Part shown: in pieces, positions 34,835 through 43,818 of the stretch
How the letters are laid out: each line of letters starts with the position of its first letter
Position numbering within the stretch: position 1 is the stretch's first letter
DNA from: Planctobacterium sp965279005
GTDB taxonomy: Bacteria > Pseudomonadota > Gammaproteobacteria > Enterobacterales > Alteromonadaceae
Assembly (NCBI GenBank): GCA_965279005.1
Contig: CBDIHK010000030.1
Span: 372,001 to 436,000, forward strand
DNA length: 64,000 nucleotides
Direction of reading: 5' to 3'
Position numbers and translations under genes: made by a program
Notes under the pieces: model-generated
Databases searched by the model: none
What the model saw: the letters and a program-made list of their open reading frames with translations, nothing else
Told to the model about the DNA's origin: nothing

Positions 34835-35806
34835 ATGAACATAGCTGAAACGACCATTCTGCAGAAATCCCTTCATTCAATTGCTTTACGGGACGTGTCA
34901 AAATTCTATGGTGATTTCCTTGGTGTGAATCGTATCAGCCTGGATATTGAACCAGGTATAGTAGGCTTGGTGGGGCCAAATGGTGCCGGCAAGTCGACGT
35001 TAATGAACCTTATTTCTGGGCTTATCACACCTACGCGCGGGACAGTAACGATAAATGGCGTAACGCCAGCACAACCGGAAACTTTTTATCAGAACCTTGG
35101 CTACTGCAGTCAGTACGATTCTTTCCCGGCCGGGATTACCGGATACGACTTTGTACTCAATACGTTATTGGTGCACGGCTACGCTAAAAAGTCTGCTCTG
35201 CAGCTTGCTGAGCAAACGCTGGATCAAGTCAATCTTACCAGTGCTGCACAGAATCCTGTTGATTCTTACAGCAAAGGCATGCGCCAGCGAATAAAGCTTG
35301 CCCAGTCAATTTGCCATCAACCAAACGTCTTAATCTTAGATGAACCACTGAATGGTTTAGACCCCATGGCGCGTGCGCAGGTGATAGAGCTCTTTCGCGG
35401 ATTTGCAGATGCAGGAAAAATCGTCCTCATCTCCAGCCAAATACTCCACGAAGTCGACCTCATCTCGGATCGTGTGATCCTGTTGAACAGCGGCTATTTG
35501 GTTGCCGAAGGTGATCTTTCTGATATTCAGAGTGAAACCGGCGAGCCAATGAAGATTTTCATTCGCTCGGGCGATGCTTCGCAGATTGCTTCAAAGGCAT
35601 TTGCTTTTACTCACGTGGTGGAAGTACAGCTGCATTATGATGGCAACGGACTATTCATTCGCACAAGCGATGCGGACGCCTTCTTTCTTGAATTAAATCA
35701 ATATGTCATCCAAGAGAACTGGTCAATCGAATCCATGGGGCCTGCTGATGAAACTATCGAAGCTCTGTATCAAAACCTAATTATAGAGCAAAGGGTGGCA
35801 CACTAA
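34835..35806 (+). CDS. ABC exporter 2 ATP-binding protein
   Basis: 323 residues: Walker A GPNGAGKST, Q loop YCSQYDSF, signature YSKGMRQRIKLAQ, Walker B VLILDEPLNGLDP and a switch region in which Gln replaces the usual His (LISSQILHEVD). The Gln switch is unusual, since the H-loop His is normally needed for hydrolysis, so this ATPase may be slow or regulatory. Its C-terminal 80 residues differ from those of ATPase 1. It ends in a TAATG overlap with the next permease. Confidence 0.9.
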   Translation: MNIAETTILQKSLHSIALRDVSKFYGDFLGVNRISLDIEPGIVGLVGPNGAGKSTLMNLISGLITPTRGTVTINGVTPAQPETFYQNLGYCSQYDSFPAGITGYDFVLNTLLVHGYAKKSALQLAEQTLDQVNLTSAAQNPVDSYSKGMRQRIKLAQSICHQPNVLILDEPLNGLDPMARAQVIELFRGFADAGKIVLISSQILHEVDLISDRVILLNSGYLVAEGDLSDIQSETGEPMKIFIRSGDASQIASKAFAFTHVVEVQLHYDGNGLFIRTSDADAFFLELNQYVIQENWSIESMGPADETIEALYQNLIIEQRVAH

Positions 35807-36630
35807 TGAGAGGCGCAATATGGCTCCGGCAATTAATCGCTATGCTGCGCATTGAGCTGGGTAAGTGCTTGTTCTCAAAAAGGGCGCTTATCAGCTACAT
35901 ACTGGCGCTGTTGCCGATTTTGCTTTTTATGACATTGGGTTTTGGGACTGCTTTCGGCTCGGACACTGGGATTAATAGCGTTGAGCAGGCTAGACAAATC
36001 TATGCTGAAGTATTCACTACACTTATTCTTGCTGGTGTGATTTTCCTTGGAAGCGCGGCCACATTCATATCACTGTTCAGAGGCGAAATATTAGACCGGA
36101 GTATTCATTATTACATGCTGACACCGGTTCGCAGAGAAGTCTTGGTGGTTGCAAAATACCTCGCCGGATTGTCAGCGTGCATCATTATTTTCGGGCTCAG
36201 CACCCTTGTTAGCTTTTTTTCAATCTATATTGCGTTTGGGTTTGAGCAGTTGATTTCAGACTTAAGTAGCGGAGTCGCGCTTCGCCAAGTGGGGCTTTAC
36301 CTAGGCATCATCATTTTAGCTTGCATGGGCTATGGTTCCTTGTTTATGGCAACTGGTTTGTTGCTGCGCAATCCATTCATTCCGATTATTGCTATCGCGG
36401 TTTGGGAAGCTATCCACTTTGTTTTGCCGCCGAGCTTAAAGATATTTAGCGTTATGTATTATCTCAAAGGGCTACTTCCCATTCCAATTGATGAAGGCGC
36501 ATTAGCCGTGATCGTTGCCCCACCGCCATTGTGGGTTTCGATTTTTGGTATGTTCGCGCTGTCAATAGTTACTGTTTCAGGTTCCATCTTTCTACTCAAG
36601 AGGCTGCAGGTTCACTATAGCGGTGAGTAG
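35806..36630 (+). CDS. ABC exporter 2 permease (ABC-2 type)
   Basis: 274 residues with six hydrophobic segments. FRGEILDRSIHYYMLTPVRREVLVVAKYLAG matches the cytoplasmic loop of ABC-2 permeases. It is the last gene of the sigma/FecR-like/exporter operon; no clear terminator follows, and a palindromic repeat begins about 110 bases later. Paralogous in role, not closely in sequence, to exporter 1. A two-exporter arrangement may indicate a heteromeric complex or two substrates. Confidence 0.87.
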   Translation: MRGAIWLRQLIAMLRIELGKCLFSKRALISYILALLPILLFMTLGFGTAFGSDTGINSVEQARQIYAEVFTTLILAGVIFLGSAATFISLFRGEILDRSIHYYMLTPVRREVLVVAKYLAGLSACIIIFGLSTLVSFFSIYIAFGFEQLISDLSSGVALRQVGLYLGIIILACMGYGSLFMATGLLLRNPFIPIIAIAVWEAIHFVLPPSLKIFSVMYYLKGLLPIPIDEGALAVIVAPPPLWVSIFGMFALSIVTVSGSIFLLKRLQVHYSGE

Positions 36631-36741
36631 AGTCGTCATCAGAAACGTATTATCTATGTCTCTTTTGATATGTTTTGTATTTTCAGGTTACCTGCGCGAT
36701 GACGTTGGAATTTGTTCGATCATCACGGGAGTTTATAGCTA

Positions 36742-37084
36742 TATACCCAAGCTACCTCAAGATGCCTGCTTCAGAGCTGTCACAGCGCTTTCAGGACAAG
36801 GCACACTTGCGAAGGAATGTGGTTACCTTTCGAACAAGTGTAACGCCGTAATGGAAGCGCTGTGAAGCTCCCGAAGGGCGTGGCCTAAAAGGATTTATAC
36901 TGCGTTAAATTGTATCGACGTGAAACAACCATGCCTTCTCCAATTTGCCTTGTCTACCAAAAGCCGTTGGAACGGCTTAGAACAGCTTTAGCTGGCCTGC
37001 GAAGCAGGTGAGCTACAAGGACGTAGCGAATAAATCCTTTTATTCTCACGCTGAAGGCGAGTATCTTGAGGTAGTTTGGGTATA
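36742..37084. repeat. 343-bp palindromic dispersed-repeat-like element
   Basis: Terminal arms of 22 bp (36742-36763 and 37063-37084) are inverted with one mismatch and carry CTACCTCAAGAT. Nested inside are a second inverted pair TAAAAGGATTTAT (about 36888) / ATAAATCCTTTTA (about 37031) and a perfect hairpin AAGCCGTTGGAACGGCTT (36961-36978). It encodes nothing convincing. It looks like a non-autonomous intergenic repeat; copies elsewhere in the genome are expected but cannot be checked here. The flanks 36631-36741 and 37085-37501 hold no gene. Confidence 0.7.
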
Positions 37085-37458
37085 CCTGCCAGGATTTCTG
37101 GAAATATAGCGAAGGTCTGCTTCATAGATCTTGCCGTCATAGAATTTTCTGAAATTTGGGGGGAGTGACTGTCCCTTATCTTGAATGAGCAGTCCAACAG
37201 ACTAGAAAGCATTTTTGGTTCTAAAGAAGCAGCTCAAATGTCGACTTATTCATACAACTCGTGGTATCGAGCCTCGGAATTAAATTTATTCAAAGAGGCA
37301 TAAGGTAATTTTTACCTCATTTTTTCGGTAAGTGGCGCTTTGCTAACCACAATAGCAACAAATTTGCTAGTTTGGACCCTGAAAGCCCCAATCATTTGCG
37401 CTTGTCTGGCTGCAAACTACCGACTGAATAGTTGGTAGAAAAAGGTACGCAGGCTCTA

Positions 37459-37486
37459 AGGCTAGCCCATATTGGCGGTCTAGCCT
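37459..37486 (-). terminator. weak hairpin after mltD
   Basis: On the minus strand AGGCTAG pairs with CTAGCCT around a 14-nt loop, 16 bases past the stop. A T run occurs only about 18 bases further on, so it is a weak terminator candidate. Confidence 0.35.
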
Positions 37487-37501
37487 CTTGGATTACACGG
37501 C

Positions 37502-39175
37502 CTAGGTTTCAGTCACATCTACAAAAATGCGCAGCTTTTGGCCTGGTTGCAGGTATTTTTTGGCATCCAGTTGGTTCCAGGTTGTCAGATCTTTTACCCT
37601 GACACTAAACTTGTTGGCAATGCGTGCCAGCGAGTCGCCGTTACGCACGGTATAGGTCACAGTCCTAACAACGGACTTGTCGGTCATTTTATCATTAACT
37701 TTGTTTAGCCAAATGCTGAGCTTTTGGCCGGGGCGCAAAGTATCAGTAGGCGCCATGCCATTCCATTTGGCTAGGCTGCGCATATTCACTTTATAGGTGC
37801 GGCTTAAATCCCAAAAAGTATCACCTGATTTAACTTCGTGCTGGATTTGGTAGCGGCCGCGCCGTTTATTTTGGGTGGCGAGAATGCGTTGGTCTTGTGA
37901 CAAGGAATATGAATCCAACGATTGTTTGGCCACAGGTATCATCAAGTGATCACCGGCAATTATGCGGTTACCGGGCAGTTCGTTGACCCGTTTGATAACA
38001 TCAACTGAGGTGTGGTATTGCTTGGCAAGTTTTAGCAGGCTGTCGCCCGATTTAATTTTATGCCTGACCCAGTTGAGTTTCTGGCGATCTGAAATATCCC
38101 CCAGCGACGCGGTAAATTGGCCAACCCTGTCAATGGGCAACAATAATTGGTGCGGGCCGTCCGGGTCAGTAGCCCAGCGGTTGAATCCCGGGTTTAATGC
38201 GTGCAATTGTTCCAAGGTTAAACCAGCCCAATCAGCAGCCATGGCCAAGTCTATTTGCGATCCCACTTCTACCAATTCAGTAACGGGCTGCATCGACATT
38301 GACGGCCAGTTGTATTCCAGCTCTTCGGCGTTTTGCAGAATATGGGACAGTGCTAGTAGCTTGGGTACATAAGCACGGGTTTCCCTTGGCAAGTCTAAAG
38401 ACCAAAAGTCTGTGTTTTTGCCTTGCCGTTTATTGCGCTTGATAGAACGCATCACCCTGCCTTCACCACTGTTGTATGCTGCAACGGCATGCAGCCAGTC
38501 GCCATCGAACATCTTGTGCAAGTATTGCAAGTACTTAATTGCGGCTTGTGTTGACGCCATTACATCGCGCCTACCGTCATACCACCAGTTTTGCTTTAAA
38601 CCAAAACGCTTACCAGTGCCCGGTATAAATTGCCACATACCAGCTGCACGGCCATGGGAGTAGGCAAAGGGGTCAAAGGCACTTTCTACTATGGGCAGGA
38701 GTGCAAATTCCATTGGCATATCGGCTTTTTCCAATTCGGCCACAATATGGGCCAAAAACGGCGCCGCCCGTTTGTTCACCCTTTGCATGTAGGTGGGGTG
38801 TTTAAGGTACCAGTTTAATTGGCTTTGCACCCTTCTATTGTCGGGGACTGGCATGGACAAACCCTGCCTGACGTACTGCCATAAATCATCGGTTTCTGGC
38901 GTGGCTTCCTCAACTGGTGCTACTGAAGTCATCAGGGAATCCAAATCAGTAACTGGGTGGATCACCGGGCGTGTTCCATCGTGGTCGTCTTCACAGGTGA
39001 AAATGAGATCGGCCACATCAGGGGCGATATCACATTCGTGATCAGATTCGGCAGCCAAAAAGTCTTGGCTTTCATCTGATGGCTGGTTTGCGGTTAATTG
39101 GCAACCGCTAAGCAAAACAATTAAAACAAGTAAGGAAATGCGCTTCATGGGAGGTGATTTTTGTTTTTCTGCCAT
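37502..39175 (-). CDS. mltD: membrane-bound lytic murein transglycosylase D
   Basis: Outer-membrane lipoprotein cleaving peptidoglycan glycan strands. The lipobox is LSGC near residue 25 (or 16 if the second Met, at 39148, is the start). The SLT domain has the catalytic Glu near 160 in LPIVESAFDP, then GRAAGMWQFIPGTGKRFGL and AYNSGEGRV. Three LysM repeats follow (HKIKSGDSLLKLA, HEVKSGDTFWDLS, YTVRNGDSLARIA), each ending in a PG-type turn. Length 557 is slightly above the E. coli enzyme. The start lies 8 bases after gloB on the same strand, and linkage of mltD to gloB is also seen in E. coli. Confidence 0.95.
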   Translation of the reverse strand: MAEKQKSPPMKRISLLVLIVLLSGCQLTANQPSDESQDFLAAESDHECDIAPDVADLIFTCEDDHDGTRPVIHPVTDLDSLMTSVAPVEEATPETDDLWQYVRQGLSMPVPDNRRVQSQLNWYLKHPTYMQRVNKRAAPFLAHIVAELEKADMPMEFALLPIVESAFDPFAYSHGRAAGMWQFIPGTGKRFGLKQNWWYDGRRDVMASTQAAIKYLQYLHKMFDGDWLHAVAAYNSGEGRVMRSIKRNKRQGKNTDFWSLDLPRETRAYVPKLLALSHILQNAEELEYNWPSMSMQPVTELVEVGSQIDLAMAADWAGLTLEQLHALNPGFNRWATDPDGPHQLLLPIDRVGQFTASLGDISDRQKLNWVRHKIKSGDSLLKLAKQYHTSVDVIKRVNELPGNRIIAGDHLMIPVAKQSLDSYSLSQDQRILATQNKRRGRYQIQHEVKSGDTFWDLSRTYKVNMRSLAKWNGMAPTDTLRPGQKLSIWLNKVNDKMTDKSVVRTVTYTVRNGDSLARIANKFSVRVKDLTTWNQLDAKKYLQPGQKLRIFVDVTET

Positions 39176-39183
39176 TTTACTGA

Positions 39184-39948
39184 TTAATAGACGTCTTTCC
39201 AGCGTCGAATTGCAGTAAATACTTCTAATGGGGAATCGTAGATCTCCTGCCAGTGCTGCTGGACACCGGCAATGATGGTTGGATCTTGATCCCGCATGTA
39301 AGGGTTAATGCAGGTTTCCCGTTCTATGGTAGTGGGTAATGTTGGTTGGTTTTGCGCCCGTTTTTGTTTCGCTTCGGCCATGCTGGCTTGCAAAGCGCCG
39401 TCATCCGGGGCAATTGCCAGGGCAAAATCGAGGTTGGCAATAGTGTATTCATGGGTGCAATAGACCTTGGTATCCCCAGGTAATTGCTTGAAGCGTTGGA
39501 AGTTTTCACGCATTTGCGCGGGCGTGCCTTCGAACAGCCTGCCACAACCGGCGGAGAACATGGTGTCGCCGCAAAACAAACCAATTTCGCCTAAATAGGC
39601 TATGTGATCCAGGGTATGGGCGGGTACTGCCATCACTTTGAATGCTACATCAAGACCGGGAACCTGAATTTCATCGCCTTCGGCAACGGCTTTGTTCACC
39701 TGAGGAATGCGCTGGCTATCTGGGCCGATTACAGGTAAGCCCTGATTGTTTTGTAACAATTCCCGCACGCCGCCTATATGGTCAGCATGGTGGTGGGTGA
39801 TTAATATTGCGCTAAGGCTAAGCTGCTGCTGCGCCAAATACGTCTGTACGGGTTTGGCGTCACCCGGGTCGACCACCGCGGCATTGTGGCCGTCGTGGAT
39901 ACACCAAATATAATTATCGGTAAACGCAGGGATGGGAAAAACGGTCAT
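39184..39948 (-). CDS. gloB: hydroxyacylglutathione hydrolase (glyoxalase II)
   Basis: 254 residues. Hydrolyses S-lactoylglutathione to lactate and glutathione, completing methylglyoxal detoxification. Dinuclear metal-site motif THHHADHIGG at about 52-61, second-shell His in PAHTLDHIAY, Asp in LFCGDTMFSAGCGRLFEG, and CTHEYT with the last His ligand. The C-terminal substrate-binding helix (ERETCINPYMR) is also present. Standard length. Divergent from the methyltransferase gene, sharing the interval 39949-40106. Confidence 0.96.
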   Translation of the reverse strand: MTVFPIPAFTDNYIWCIHDGHNAAVVDPGDAKPVQTYLAQQQLSLSAILITHHHADHIGGVRELLQNNQGLPVIGPDSQRIPQVNKAVAEGDEIQVPGLDVAFKVMAVPAHTLDHIAYLGEIGLFCGDTMFSAGCGRLFEGTPAQMRENFQRFKQLPGDTKVYCTHEYTIANLDFALAIAPDDGALQASMAEAKQKRAQNQPTLPTTIERETCINPYMRDQDPTIIAGVQQHWQEIYDSPLEVFTAIRRWKDVY

Positions 39949-40106
39949 AATAAATGCTCAAGTATCTGGAATAGTGGTTAGGGGTAATCAACACCAGCCT
40001 ATAGACTGCCATCAACATAACATATTATATTAAAGGCTGTTTAGCCTTGGGTCTATTGGCTGTTAGCCAAATGCAACCCGGCTAGTCACCTTGTCGGAAG
40101 GACTGT

Positions 40107-40883
40107 ATGCTGTTAAAACCGGCTCTGCGTAAAAAAGCTGTGTTAGCGCCCAACTCCTGGGCGGCCTTGCCATCTGGACAAGGCATTAAAGAGGTTGTGG
40201 AGAACGAGTTACAGCCCTTTGCCGAAAAGTGTTTTGGCTACCACCTGGTAAAAATGGGACACCTAAGCGGTGCAATCCAATTAGACTCTTGCCAAATCCG
40301 CCACCAAATAGTCCAAGTCCCAGACGAGTCAGAGCGACAATCAATTCAGGCCTTACCTACAGCTTTGCCTTATAAAGAGAAGAGTATCGATGCCTTCCTA
40401 CTAGGGTTGGAATTAGAGTTTTGCCAGGATCCGCACCAGGTTTTGCGGGAGATTGATCGCTGCCTGGTGCCCAATGGCCACGTTATTGTCGTGGGGTTTA
40501 ATCCATTTAGCCTTGCCAATATTAGCCGTTGGTTGCCCCTGCAAAAGTCTTATTTCTTGCGCCAGGCGCGCTTTTTCAGCCGGGGTAGGGTAAAAGACTG
40601 GTTATCGCTGCTGGGATACCAGGTGACCAATGAAGGCTCGTTTTTGTTTTCAGATTTGGTGTTTGACCGGCAGATTTCAATCGACAGCCGGTTCCAGCGG
40701 TTTGCCAAGAAGTACCTTTGGTTTTTTAGTTCCCTCTACGTAATTGTGGCGAAAAAGCAGGAGTTTCCATTGTCATTGGTGAAGCCCCCGGTGTGGAAGC
40801 CAAAACCTAAATTTGCAGCTGTAGGTGCCAGTGTCAGGAGCGGCGTGGGCCACAACAAAAAAGGCGCCGAAGCGCCTCTTTGA
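40107..40883 (+). CDS. class I SAM-dependent methyltransferase-like protein (YafS neighbourhood)
   Basis: 258 residues. The recognisable core is the Methyltransf_11-type second half: SIDAFLLGLELEFCQDPHQV, then LREIDRCLVPNGHVIVVGFN. The usual glycine-rich SAM motif I is weak, so cofactor binding is probable rather than certain. The position next to gloB resembles yafS of E. coli. The C-terminal tail (about 230-258) is basic and likely disordered; its last codons form the left arm of the terminator. Confidence 0.78.
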   Translation: MLLKPALRKKAVLAPNSWAALPSGQGIKEVVENELQPFAEKCFGYHLVKMGHLSGAIQLDSCQIRHQIVQVPDESERQSIQALPTALPYKEKSIDAFLLGLELEFCQDPHQVLREIDRCLVPNGHVIVVGFNPFSLANISRWLPLQKSYFLRQARFFSRGRVKDWLSLLGYQVTNEGSFLFSDLVFDRQISIDSRFQRFAKKYLWFFSSLYVIVAKKQEFPLSLVKPPVWKPKPKFAAVGASVRSGVGHNKKGAEAPL

Positions 40884-40886
40884 TTT
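40862..40886. terminator. terminator between the methyltransferase gene and metG
   Basis: AGGCGC-CGAA-GCGCCT followed by CTTTGATTTT on the plus strand and preceded by a run of A, which gives a T run on the minus strand. It probably works in both directions between two convergent genes. Confidence 0.78.
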
Positions 40887-40909
40887 TAATTTCCTGATGG
40901 GATCCTAGG

Positions 40910-42940
40910 TTATTTCACCCGCATGCCCGGTTGGGCACCTTTGTGGGGTTCCAATATCCAAAGGTCTTTACCACCCGGGCCTGCCGCCAGCACCATGCCT
41001 TCTGACATGCCGAAGCGCATTTTGCGTGGCGCCAGGTTAGCCACCATCACAGTCAACTTACCGATAAGGTCTTCAGGCTGGTAGGCCGACTTTATGCCTG
41101 CAAATACCTGGCGGGTTTCGCCACCTAAATCCAGTTCAAAACGCAGCAGCTTATCGGCGCCTTTGACATGCTCAGCTTTGGCAATGCGCGCCACCCGTAA
41201 ATCCAACTTGGCGAAATCGTCAAACTGGATGGTATCGGCGATGGGATCATCCGCTAATGGGCCCTGTACTGCTGGTTTTGCTTCAGTGGCTTTTAGGTCT
41301 TCTTTGGATGCTTCAACCATTTTTTCTACTGCGGCCATTTCCACCCGCTGCATCAACGCCTTAAACTTGTTGATGTCATGGCCTAGCAATGGCGTCGTTA
41401 TGGTTTGCCAGGTAAGCTCGGTGTTCAAAAAGGCTTCTGCTTTTCCTGCTAGTACCGGCAATACGGGCTTCAAGTAGGTCATCAATATCCTAAACAGGTT
41501 GATGCCCAAGGAGCAGACGTCGTGGGTATATTGTTGCTTGTCGTCCTGTTTGATTGTGAGCCAAGGGGCTTCGCCATCAATGTACTGGTTGGCTTTGTCG
41601 GCCAACGCCATAATTTCGCGGATTGCCTTACTGTACTGGCGAGTTTCAAAAGCATTGGCAATGGCGTCTGCTTCGGCCACAAAACTGTCCAATAGACCTT
41701 GGTTGGCGACGTTCTGTGACAACTTGCCGTCAAAGCGCTTACTAATAAAACCAGCGCAGCGGCTAGCAATATTGACTACCTTGCCAACAAGATCAGAGTT
41801 AACTTTTTGCACAAAGTCCTCGAAATTCAAGTCGATGTCGGTTACACCGTCACTTAGTTTGGAGGCAAAGTAATAGCGCAATAGTTCTGGCTCTAAATGC
41901 TCCAAGTAGGTACGGGCTTTAATAAAGGTGCCTTTGGACTTGGACATTTTGGCACCGTTTACCGTGACAAAACCGTGCACATTGACACCGGTGGGCGTGC
42001 GCAAGTTGGCGGCTTCTAGCATGGCTGGCCAAAATAGGCAGTGGAAGTAAGTGATGTCCTTGCCAATAAAGTGGTATAGCTCAGTGTCGGTATCCTTTTG
42101 CCAGAAGGGCTCAAAATCAATGCCCTTATCCTGGCAGAAGTGTTTGAAGCTGGCCATGTAACCAACTGGGGCATCTACCCAAACGTAAAAGAACTTGTTT
42201 GGGGCGTCGGGGATCTCAAACCCAAAATAAGGTGCATCGCGGCTGATGTCCCACTGCTGTAACCCGTGTTCGAACCACTCTTGCAGTTTATTGGCAATTT
42301 CAGGCTGTACCGAAGAAGAACCCAGCCAATCTTTTAACATTTGCTCAAATTGCGGTAAATCGAAGAAGTAGTGTTCAGAGTCTTTCAATATCGGCGTGGC
42401 GCCAGACACCACTGATTTTGGGTTAATCAACTCAGTTGGGCTGTACGTTGCCCCACAGTTGTCGCAGCTGTCGCCGTTTTGGTCTTCTGATTTGCATTTT
42501 GGGCAAGTACCTTTTACAAACCGATCCGGTAAAAACATACTCTTTTCCGGATCGTACAACTGGCTAATGGTGCGCTGGCTGATATAGCCATTTTCGCGGG
42601 CGCGCAGGTACACCATTTCACACAATTCGCGGTTTTCTTCGGAATGGGTGTTGTAGTAGTTGTCGTAGGCAATGCCAAAATCAGCTAAATCGTTTTGGTG
42701 TTCAGCCTGGGTGCGCTGCACCATTTCTTCCGGCGTGATACCCAGTTCTTGTGCTTTTAGCATCACAGGGGTTCCGTGGGCGTCATCGGCACAGACACTA
42801 TAACATTCGTGTCCGCGCAAGCGCTGGAACCTTGCCCAGATATCGGTTTGGATATGCTCTAGCAAATGCCCAAGGTGGATAGAACCATTGGCATAGGGCA
42901 GGGCGCTTGTGACGAGTATGCGTCGTGTTTGCTGTGTCAT
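40910..42940 (-). CDS. metG: methionyl-tRNA synthetase
   Basis: 676 residues. Rossmann core with the HIGH-type HLGH at residues 22-25 and the KMSKS loop near 335. A zinc knuckle is given by CPKCKSEDQNGDSCDNCG. The anticodon-binding helical domain follows, then a C-terminal tRNA-binding OB fold starting near 575 (FDDFAKLDLRVARIAKAEHV, then LAPRKMRFGMSEGM), which makes the protein a dimer. Length and all motifs are standard for gammaproteobacteria. Divergent from dcd, 169 bases apart. Confidence 0.98.
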   Translation of the reverse strand: MTQQTRRILVTSALPYANGSIHLGHLLEHIQTDIWARFQRLRGHECYSVCADDAHGTPVMLKAQELGITPEEMVQRTQAEHQNDLADFGIAYDNYYNTHSEENRELCEMVYLRARENGYISQRTISQLYDPEKSMFLPDRFVKGTCPKCKSEDQNGDSCDNCGATYSPTELINPKSVVSGATPILKDSEHYFFDLPQFEQMLKDWLGSSSVQPEIANKLQEWFEHGLQQWDISRDAPYFGFEIPDAPNKFFYVWVDAPVGYMASFKHFCQDKGIDFEPFWQKDTDTELYHFIGKDITYFHCLFWPAMLEAANLRTPTGVNVHGFVTVNGAKMSKSKGTFIKARTYLEHLEPELLRYYFASKLSDGVTDIDLNFEDFVQKVNSDLVGKVVNIASRCAGFISKRFDGKLSQNVANQGLLDSFVAEADAIANAFETRQYSKAIREIMALADKANQYIDGEAPWLTIKQDDKQQYTHDVCSLGINLFRILMTYLKPVLPVLAGKAEAFLNTELTWQTITTPLLGHDINKFKALMQRVEMAAVEKMVEASKEDLKATEAKPAVQGPLADDPIADTIQFDDFAKLDLRVARIAKAEHVKGADKLLRFELDLGGETRQVFAGIKSAYQPEDLIGKLTVMVANLAPRKMRFGMSEGMVLAAGPGGKDLWILEPHKGAQPGMRVK

Positions 42941-43109
42941 TATCTCTCTTAAGCGGGTCTATCAATAAAGAGGCGGAATACTACCTAAATTTAAGCCTGA
43001 TTACATCATTTGCACTGATTGGATTTGAGATTCGCAAACTTTTCAAACAAAGGTTGCTGAAAAGCCCACGGCACTGGATAATTGGCGCGCAATTAATAAG
43101 GAATTAGCT

Positions 43110-43706
43110 ATGCGTTTGTGTGACAAAGATATCATCCAAGAACTAGAAAAGGGCACCATTCAGATACAACCCATGCCCAACCCTGATATGGTCAGTGGTT
43201 TAACCGTTGATATCCGCTTGGGTAACAAGTTTAGGGTGTTCGAAGATCACGCAGCGCCTTTTATCGATTTAAGCGGCCCCAAAGCTGAAGTAGCCGCAGC
43301 ACTGGATTCGGTGATGAGCGATGAAATCGAGATAGCAGACGGCAAAGCCTTCTTCCTACACCCTGGTGAACTCGCCCTGGCGGTGACCCTAGAATCCGTC
43401 ACGTTGCCAAGCAATATAGTCGGCTGGCTCGATGGTCGTTCATCCTTGGCACGCCTGGGTTTGATGGTGCACGTCACCGCCCACCGCATCGATCCCGGTT
43501 GGTCCGGCAATATCGTACTTGAATTCTTCAACAGCGGTAAATTGCCATTGGCACTTAGGCCCAATATGAAAATTGGTGCACTGAGCTTTGAAGTCTTGTC
43601 GGACCACGCCGATCGTCCGTACAACGCCAGGAAAGACGCCAAATACCGCAACCAAGACGGAGCAATCGCCAGTCGCATCAGCGATGACGACAAACAAAAC
43701 GGATAG
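43110..43706 (+). CDS. dcd: dCTP deaminase
   Basis: 198 residues. Converts dCTP to dUTP for thymidylate synthesis. Visible signatures: LTVDIRLGNKFRVF, the HPGELALAVTLE segment, and the conserved WLDGRSSLARLGLMVHVTAHRIDPGW block with the catalytic Glu in NIVLEFFNSG. Trimeric family, usual length. The start codon has GGAATTAG upstream. The strongly conserved mrp/apbC gene often found between metG and dcd in relatives is absent here. Confidence 0.97.
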   Translation: MRLCDKDIIQELEKGTIQIQPMPNPDMVSGLTVDIRLGNKFRVFEDHAAPFIDLSGPKAEVAAALDSVMSDEIEIADGKAFFLHPGELALAVTLESVTLPSNIVGWLDGRSSLARLGLMVHVTAHRIDPGWSGNIVLEFFNSGKLPLALRPNMKIGALSFEVLSDHADRPYNARKDAKYRNQDGAIASRISDDDKQNG

Positions 43707-43711
43707 AACCT

Positions 43712-43734
43712 AAATTAGCAAGCCCGCTAATTTT
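43712..43734 (+). terminator. terminator-like hairpin after dcd
   Basis: AAATTAGC (43712-43719) / GCTAATTT (43726-43733) with a 6-nt loop, followed by a short T stretch. Directly after the dcd stop. Confidence 0.6.
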
Positions 43735-43747
43735 GGTTAAAGCGTGA

Positions 43748-43780
43748 GCAATCGCCCTAAAACCGGCTTTTAGCGATTGC
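43748..43780 (+). other. long hairpin immediately upstream of tRNA-Pro
   Basis: GCAATCG...CTAAAA (43748-43762) pairs with TTTTAGCGATTGC (43768-43780) with a small bulge. Its downstream arm ends where the presumed tRNA promoter -35 begins. It could be a second terminator for dcd. Confidence 0.5.
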
Positions 43781-43804
43781 ATTGTGACATTTTTTGAGTA
43801 TAGT
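43777..43804 (+). promoter_or_regulatory. putative tRNA-Pro promoter
   Basis: TTGCAT (43777-43782), 16-base spacer, TATAGT (43799-43804), then a GC-rich discriminator (AGGCCGCC), typical of stable-RNA promoters under growth-rate control. Confidence 0.5.
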
Positions 43805-43818
43805 AGGCCGCCTTCGGT

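Noticed and set aside
36623..36865. 80-codon open frame after the second exporter permease
   Set aside because: Its second half is formed by the palindromic repeat, it has a GTG start inside the permease end, and no family resemblance.
42925..43107. 60-codon frame between metG and dcd
   Set aside because: It overlaps the metG start on the other strand, has no ribosome site and covers the promoter region.
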